Assembly (NCBI GenBank): GCA_040275305.1
Contig: JBEOJY010000001.1
Span: 62,001 to 126,000, forward strand
DNA length: 64,000 nt
Source of the DNA: JBEOJY01 sp040275305
GTDB taxonomy: Bacteria; Pseudomonadota; Alphaproteobacteria; UBA9219
Direction: 5' to 3'
A program made the position numbers and the translations under genes. A model generated the notes under the pieces. The model saw only the letters and a program-made list of their open reading frames with translations. It did not search any database and was not told where the DNA came from. Positions 59,352 through 64,000 of the stretch are shown one piece after another (position 1 is the first letter of the stretch; every line of letters begins with the position of its first letter).

Positions 59352-61697
59352 TTATTTTCCCTTCGCGCGTTCAACCGAGTTGATGGCGCGGTTGGCGCGC
59401 AGCGCGGCGATGATGTTGGTGAGGTGTTCGACGCTGTTGACTTCCACATCGACAAAGAGATCGAAGAACTCGGTCGAACGGTTGAGAATCTTCAGATTTG
59501 TGATGTTGCCGCCGTTTTTGCCGATGAGAGTCGTCAGTGTGCCGAAGCTGTTGGGTTGGTTCACGAGCACGACGTTGAGGCGTCCTATTTGCACATGGCC
59601 ATCCTTGCCGTGGCCGTCGTCCCAGCCCACGTCGACCCAGCGCGTGGGCGAACGCGCGAAGCTTTCGAGCGTTTCGCAGTCGCTGGTGTGGATGGTCACG
59701 CCTTTGCCGGTGGTGACGATTCCGACGATGGCGTCTCCTGGCAGCGGGTGGCAGCATCGCGCGTAATGGACCGCCATGCCGGGGATCAGGCCTTTGAGCG
59801 TCAGCGGCGCGGAGGTTTGCGGCGACGTCGCCGCTTTGGGTTTGAAGATTGGCGCTTTGAAGCTGCCTATGAAGCCTTTCTTATCTTTGGATTTTAGCTG
59901 ATCCGGCGGGTAGGCCGCCGCGAACACGTCACGCGCCGATTGCAGCGACGCGCCGATGTTGGCGAGCAGATCTTCAAGCGACGCGCTTTGGAAATTCTTC
60001 GCGATGGCTTCAAAAGATTTGTCGGAGAATTCAAGGCCTTCTTGCTTGCATAGTTTATCGAGCATCGAGCGGCCCAGCAAAATAAATTCCGTGCGTTGCT
60101 GGTTGCGGATGAAGCGGCGGATGCAGGAGCGCGCTTTGCCACTGACGACGAAGCGTTCCCATGCGGGCGACGGCATGCCGCCTTTTTGGGTGATGATATC
60201 GACTTGATCGCCGTTGCGCAGAGACGTGCGTAGCGGAACCATGCGCCCGTTGACTTTTGCGCCGACGCAGCTGTCTCCGACTTTGCTATGCACGCCATAT
60301 GCGAAATCGACGGGCGTCGAGCCGCGCGGCAGCGCAATCAAGTCGCCTTTGGGCGTGAAGCAGAAGACCTGATCTTGAAACAGTTCCAGTTTGGTGTTTT
60401 CGAGGAATTCTTCCGGTCTTTGCGCGTGCTCCACGATATCGAGCAGCTCGCGCAGCCAGCGGTATTGCACGCCGTCCGTCGTTGGCGCTCCTTGCTTGTA
60501 GCTCCAGTGCGCGGCGACGCCCATTACCGCGATGGCATGCATTTCCTTCGTGCGGATCTGGATCTCGATTCGATGTTTTTCTGGGCCGATCACGCCAGTG
60601 TGGAGACTTTGGTAGCCGTTCGGTTTGGGCGTCGAGATGTAATCCTTGAAGCGGCCCGGCACAACGGGATAGCGGCTGTGAATGACGCCGAGCGCTTGAT
60701 AGCATTGTTCGATGTTGTCCACGATGATGCGGAACGCCATGATGTCGGAGAGCTGTTCGACCGCGACGTTCTTACGTTGCATCTTGCGCCAGATGGAATA
60801 GGGCGCTTTTTCGCGACCATAAACGATGGCGGAGTTAAGGCCGGATTCGGCTAGCACGAGGCGCAGTTCGTCGAGCACCTTGTGGACGAGGCTGCTGCCT
60901 TCGCTGCGCAGAAAATTCAAGCGCGTGACGATGCTGGCGCGCGCGTCGTGGTTCAGTTCCTGAAACGACAAATCCTCCAGCTCGTCTTCCATTTTCTCGA
61001 TGCCGATGCGCTGCGCGAGCGGGGCATAGATTTCGAGCGTTTCGCGCGCGATGCGGTGGCGCTTGTTGGGATCCTTCAGATGATACAGCGTCCGCATGTT
61101 GTGCAGGCGGTCGGCGAGCTTGACGAGCAGGACGCGGATGTCTTCGGACATCGCGAGCACGAGCTTGCGGAAGTTTTCGGCTTGCTTGGTTTGGTCGCTT
61201 TGCAATTCAATGCGCGAGAGCTTGGTCACGCCATCCACAAGCCTTGCGACGTTGGGGCCGAACTGTTTTTGAATATCTTCCAGCGAGGCGAGCGTATCTT
61301 CCACCGTGTCGTGCAGAAGCGCCGTCGCGATGGTCGTGCAGTCCATTTTCATGTCGGTGAGGATTCCGGCGACTTCAAGCGGGTGCGAGAAGTACGGGTC
61401 GCCGGAGGCGCGCGTTTGGGTGCCGTGCGCTTGCATCGAGAAGACATAGGCGCGGTTCAGCAGGTCTTCGTTGACGTCCTTGTCGTAGGCGCGCACGCGC
61501 TCGACCAGCTCGTATTGCCTCATTAGATGCGCGGGTTTCAAGGTGGCTGGCGGAGGGGAGATGGTTGACGTGTCGGCGGCCAATCCGGGGCCTGATGATT
61601 CAGTCATATCATGAGGCGCCCTATCGTCGTTATGCGAAGAGGGCGGCACGTTGCCCGTTTCATTCAGGGCGCCGGGAGTCGGTTCGTCCGTGGGCAT
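59352..61697 (-). CDS. spoT: Bifunctional (p)ppGpp synthetase/hydrolase (RSH)
   Basis: A 781-residue RSH enzyme, the single Rel/Spo type of alphaproteobacteria. The HD hydrolase has ATALLHDTVEDTLASL and ADRLHNMRTLYHL. The synthetase has GREKAPYSIWRKMQRK, MAFRIIVDNIEQCYQAL and KPNGYQSLHTGV. The TGS domain follows (DLIALPRGSTPVDFAYGVHS). The C-terminal ACT domain is near 700-781. Both active sites look intact. The first 60 residues are a low-complexity extension. It is followed upstream by rpoZ on the same strand, the common rpoZ-spoT order. Confidence 0.93.
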   Translation of the reverse strand: MPTDEPTPGALNETGNVPPSSHNDDRAPHDMTESSGPGLAADTSTISPPPATLKPAHLMRQYELVERVRAYDKDVNEDLLNRAYVFSMQAHGTQTRASGDPYFSHPLEVAGILTDMKMDCTTIATALLHDTVEDTLASLEDIQKQFGPNVARLVDGVTKLSRIELQSDQTKQAENFRKLVLAMSEDIRVLLVKLADRLHNMRTLYHLKDPNKRHRIARETLEIYAPLAQRIGIEKMEDELEDLSFQELNHDARASIVTRLNFLRSEGSSLVHKVLDELRLVLAESGLNSAIVYGREKAPYSIWRKMQRKNVAVEQLSDIMAFRIIVDNIEQCYQALGVIHSRYPVVPGRFKDYISTPKPNGYQSLHTGVIGPEKHRIEIQIRTKEMHAIAVMGVAAHWSYKQGAPTTDGVQYRWLRELLDIVEHAQRPEEFLENTKLELFQDQVFCFTPKGDLIALPRGSTPVDFAYGVHSKVGDSCVGAKVNGRMVPLRTSLRNGDQVDIITQKGGMPSPAWERFVVSGKARSCIRRFIRNQQRTEFILLGRSMLDKLCKQEGLEFSDKSFEAIAKNFQSASLEDLLANIGASLQSARDVFAAAYPPDQLKSKDKKGFIGSFKAPIFKPKAATSPQTSAPLTLKGLIPGMAVHYARCCHPLPGDAIVGIVTTGKGVTIHTSDCETLESFARSPTRWVDVGWDDGHGKDGHVQIGRLNVVLVNQPNSFGTLTTLIGKNGGNITNLKILNRSTEFFDLFVDVEVNSVEHLTNIIAALRANRAINSVERAKGK

Positions 61698-61830
61698 GTT
61701 GGGCGTTCAGGGAACCTCTTTAGATTGCCATACTTATGACCTTCAAGCGTATGGGATTATCGATTCATAGACCAACGCTACAGGACAAGCTACTCCTAAT
61801 CGTATTTTCGGCGCTTCCAGAAATTTTCGT

Positions 61831-62280
61831 CTAGCGTTTTGCGTCTGTGTCTTCGTAAGATGCCGTCGCGCCTTCTTCGGGGCCGGCATCGGCTTCGGAT
61901 TCAAGGTTTTCTTCGTCGCTTACTTCTTCGTCATCGTCGGGCAGGTCGTCGAGGCTTCGCGATCCGGGCTCGTTCACGTCGTCCATTGCGCCAGCCCAGT
62001 TCTGCTGTTCGCCTGTCATTGTGTCGAGCGTTTCTTCTTCCGGTTGCTCGGGTTCGATCCGCTTTTGGAATGTTTTAACCAAAGAATCTTCCACAGTCGA
62101 AAGGTCCAGTCGCGATTCCGCAATTTCACGCAGAGCGACGACCGGGTTTTTATCGCGATCACGTTCGATGGCTAGCTCCGCGCCGGATGCAAGCGCACGG
62201 GCACGGTGGGCCGCCAGCATGACAAGCTCGAAGCGGTTGGGGATTTGAACAACGCAATCTTCCACGGTAACGCGCGCCAT
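61831..62280 (-). CDS. rpoZ: RNA polymerase omega subunit with long acidic tail
   Basis: A 149-residue omega subunit. The conserved core is residues 1-60: [34 protein letters not shown] and [16 protein letters not shown]. The remaining 75 residues are very acidic ([20 protein letters not shown]), longer than in E. coli (91 residues in total). I chose ATG 62280 (MARV, the family start) with AAAGGAA 7 nt upstream; an ATG two codons earlier is possible. Omega helps the polymerase bind ppGpp, matching the neighbouring RSH gene. Confidence 0.94.
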   Translation of the reverse strand: MARVTVEDCVVQIPNRFELVMLAAHRARALASGAELAIERDRDKNPVVALREIAESRLDLSTVEDSLVKTFQKRIEPEQPEEETLDTMTGEQQNWAGAMDDVNEPGSRSLDDLPDDDEEVSDEENLESEADAGPEEGATASYEDTDAKR

Positions 62281-62804
62281 ATGCATTCCTTTCGATGACT
62301 ATCAGTAGCCTACTTGCGTAAACCTATCGGCTGATCTTTGCAAGGCCATGCGCCTTGCTTGTGGCCATTTCCGATCCGGCGGGTCGTAAGGCCCTAAATT
62401 TCTATAGCTTTCGGCTGCCTGAAATAGATAGCTTCCTGCCTGATCTTTATACGCTTCGCAAAGGCTTTATTCTTTTTTCTATCTTACCTTGTTTTCTAAC
62501 TGCTTGTAAAGCCTGCAATTTGTAATTTTAGTGTGTTTGAGCGGCGGTTCGTAAAATTATTCGGTTGTATTCCGTGGAGGGTTCACGTACGTTTTTTTTG
62601 GGTGATTCGTGATCGTGGCGATCCTGTTGGGAAGTGTCTAGGCGCGGCGTCGGGGAGTTTTTGCTTGATTTGCGTAATGACTTGGTAGAAAAAGGATTTT
62701 TTGCGCTATTTGCACGATTTGGCAATCTTACGACAATGGGGCAGATGCAAGGTATTTCCGCGCGGAAGTCGGGCATTAACGGTTTTTGTTAACCAGAGGG
62801 TGAC
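62281..62804. other. Gene-free divergent region between rpoZ and the NYN gene
   Basis: About 520 bp, AT-richer toward the right. It contains runs such as CGTTTTTTTTGGGTG and TTTTTGTTAACC and must hold the promoters of rpoZ-spoT (minus) and of the NYN gene (plus), but I cannot place them confidently. No structured RNA or gene is supported. Confidence 0.5.
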
Positions 62805-63431
62805 ATGATTTTTTACAAGGAAGAGCGTACCGCGATGTTTATTGACGGCGCGAATCTTTATGCAGCCGCGAGAGGATTGGGGTTCGATATTGACTACAAG
62901 AGGTTGCTGGAGGTGTTTGCCGGGCGCGGGAGACTCGTTCGCGCGTTCTATTACACGGCGCTGATCGAGAATGAGGAATACTCTCCGATTCGTCCGCTCG
63001 TCGACTGGCTTGACTATAACGGCTACACGATGGTTACGAAACCAACCAAAGAATTTACGGATGCTTTCGGTCGCCGCAAGATCAAGGGCAACATGGATAT
63101 CGAGCTGGCCATCGACGTGATGGAAATCTCGGAGCATGTGGATCATATCGTTGTTTTCTCAGGCGACGGCGATTTTCGCAGGCTGGTCGAAGCTGTGCAA
63201 CGCAAGGGCGTGCGCGTGAGCGTCGTCAGCACGATGCGTTCCTCGCCGCCGATGGTTGCCGATGAGTTGCGTCGTCAGGCCGATAACTTTATCGAGCTTC
63301 AGGACCTTATGCATCTTATCTCACGCGCGCGCACGGAAGGTCAGCAAGGCGCTTCGCCGCAGCAGACTACTATTAAAGAAGTCGCGCAGAATCTTGCCGT
63401 TACGCAAGAGCAGATTCAGGACGTTGCCTGA
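62805..63431 (+). CDS. LabA-like NYN-domain protein (DUF88)
   Basis: A 208-residue protein. The NYN/PIN-like acidic site is read from AMFIDGANLYAAARG (Asp), KGNMDIELAIDVMEI (Asp pair) and VVFSGDGDFRRLVEA (Asp pair), the LabA/DUF88 signature. Members bind RNA or metal and some act as ribonucleases; the substrate is unknown. The C-terminal 40 residues are polar (QQGASPQQTTIKEVAQNLAV). No clear ribosome site except a weak GAGGG 7 nt upstream. Flanked by rpoZ and a repeat-bearing gap. Confidence 0.88.
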   Translation: MIFYKEERTAMFIDGANLYAAARGLGFDIDYKRLLEVFAGRGRLVRAFYYTALIENEEYSPIRPLVDWLDYNGYTMVTKPTKEFTDAFGRRKIKGNMDIELAIDVMEISEHVDHIVVFSGDGDFRRLVEAVQRKGVRVSVVSTMRSSPPMVADELRRQADNFIELQDLMHLISRARTEGQQGASPQQTTIKEVAQNLAVTQEQIQDVA

Positions 63432-63639
63432 TGAGTTCCAGAGTTAGGAAGTTGGGCGTTTAGCTCCTGTTGTTTGAGCGAGTTTTTTTCTTGCGCATTC
63501 TTCCTTCGCTTGTCCCCATACATGGGGACTTATTTCTGGCTGTGCTGTATCACGTTGGAGGCTAACTTTTCCTTCAATATCAGGGCAATTGTTTGGGATA
63601 CAGCCATTCCAAATCATTTCGATGATGCGCAATCGTCCG

Positions 63640-63725
63640 TTCTTGCGAGGAGCTTCGCTCCGAAGCGATTCAGAATCTCAGGCGACTGCATTTGGCTCTG
63701 GATCGCGTCGCTTTGTTCGCGCTGT
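63640..63725. repeat. Palindromic repeat, family A copy 4 (degenerate)
   Basis: TTGCGAGGAGCTTCGCTCCG and AAGCGATTCAGAATCTC, then GGCTCTGGATCGCGTCGC, follow the order of family A with decay. It lies between the NYN gene and the NlpC/P60 gene; 63432-63639 shows nothing further. Confidence 0.5.
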
Positions 63726-63754
63726 AGGCATCGTCTTGTGTTGCGGCATGGCGT

Positions 63755-64000
63755 TCAAAGCCTTCCTGCAGCAGCGATTTCGTTGCCTCTGCCTAGCACA
63801 AAATCGGTGAGCGGTTCGACGACGACCTGCATGTGGTGGCCGCTGGCGTGGATGATGTGATCTGGTCCCGTCATAATGCCGACATGGCCTTTGACGAAGA
63901 CGAGGTCTCCGCGTTTCCAGGCCACATCGCGCCAGTGGCAAGGGAGCGTTTTTCCGTACGTTTCGCATTGCTGGTCGGCGTCACGTGGGCAGTCGTCGCG
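63755..64000 (-). CDS. NlpC/P60-family peptidase, 3' end only
   Basis: The last 81 codons of a gene that enters from the right edge and stops at 63755-63757. Residues include VAWKRGDLVFVKGHVGIMTG and HIIHASGHHMQVVVEPLTDF, the C-terminal half of the NlpC/P60 fold: the catalytic His in KGHVGIM and a following polar HASGHHM. The catalytic Cys region would be beyond the edge. A cell-wall or murein peptidase is expected. The frame has no start within the window. Confidence 0.85.
   Translation of the reverse strand, partial: RDDCPRDADQQCETYGKTLPCHWRDVAWKRGDLVFVKGHVGIMTGPDHIIHASGHHMQVVVEPLTDFVLGRGNEIAAAGRL

Overview
The window looks like a chromosomal segment of an alphaproteobacterium, mid-50s G+C by eye. 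Lineage-typical pointers are the split b/b' ATP synthase operon with atpI, a 1663-residue NAD-glutamate dehydrogenase, GapR (DUF2312), a CpdR-type single-domain response regulator, a LexA gene preceded by a GAAC-N7-GAAC-like box, and rpoZ next to an RSH (relA/spoT) gene. No genus is claimed. Almost every large gene is housekeeping; the unusual content lies between genes.

Layout. 1-715: the 3' part of an AT-richer unknown gene that runs off the left edge. 963-5422: a small coiled-coil/membrane protein, then ybgC-tolQ-tolR-tolA-tolB (minus strand) without pal beside tolB. 5617-10285: a three-gene surface-glycan module (HAD-like protein, GT2 glycosyltransferase, methyltransferase). 10399-13074: atpI-atpB-atpE-atpF'-atpF (F0 only; F1 must be elsewhere). 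13506-19754: TrpR-related regulator, SNase-like membrane protein with a C10 run, CobW GTPase, response regulator plus partner, and trmJ-folB-SDR operon. 19827-23745: ilvA, exported proteins, lipocalin, a decayed second ilvA tail beside a MITE-like element. 24007-27235: gltX-DUF559-cysS operon. 27558-32798: the most distinctive stretch, with a small Cys-containing peptide gene, two 2OG-Fe(II) oxygenases, a large Rid/chorismatase-like protein and a NodF/NodE-like ACP-ketosynthase pair. 33148-43265: miaB, map, an orphan ccmA and gdhZ. 43266-52400: radC, proC, tmk and a peptidoglycan group (D,D-carboxypeptidase, rlpA, mltB, YdcF-like) ending with gapR. 52624-64000: orphan ftsE, zinc-ribbon protein plus cpdR, galU, tRNA-Arg(ACG), leuD, lexA, xthA, RSH, rpoZ, a NYN-domain protein and the 3' end of an NlpC/P60 gene.

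Themes. Envelope maintenance (Tol, RlpA, MltB, carboxypeptidase, FtsE), stress and cell-cycle signalling (RSH, CpdR, GapR, LexA) and amino-acid metabolism (IlvA, LeuD, ProC, GDH) dominate. Several genes usually found in pairs stand alone here (tolB without pal, ftsE without ftsX, ccmA without ccmB, miaB without phoH), which suggests extensive rearrangement. The likely agent or marker of this is a rich population of palindromic repeats: at least five families, some supplying start codons or C-terminal codons to genes (DUF559, rlpA, mltB).

I found no CRISPR array, rRNA, prophage, transposase or complete defence system. The best candidates for something undescribed are the 27.5-32.8 kb cluster and the MITE-like repeat families.
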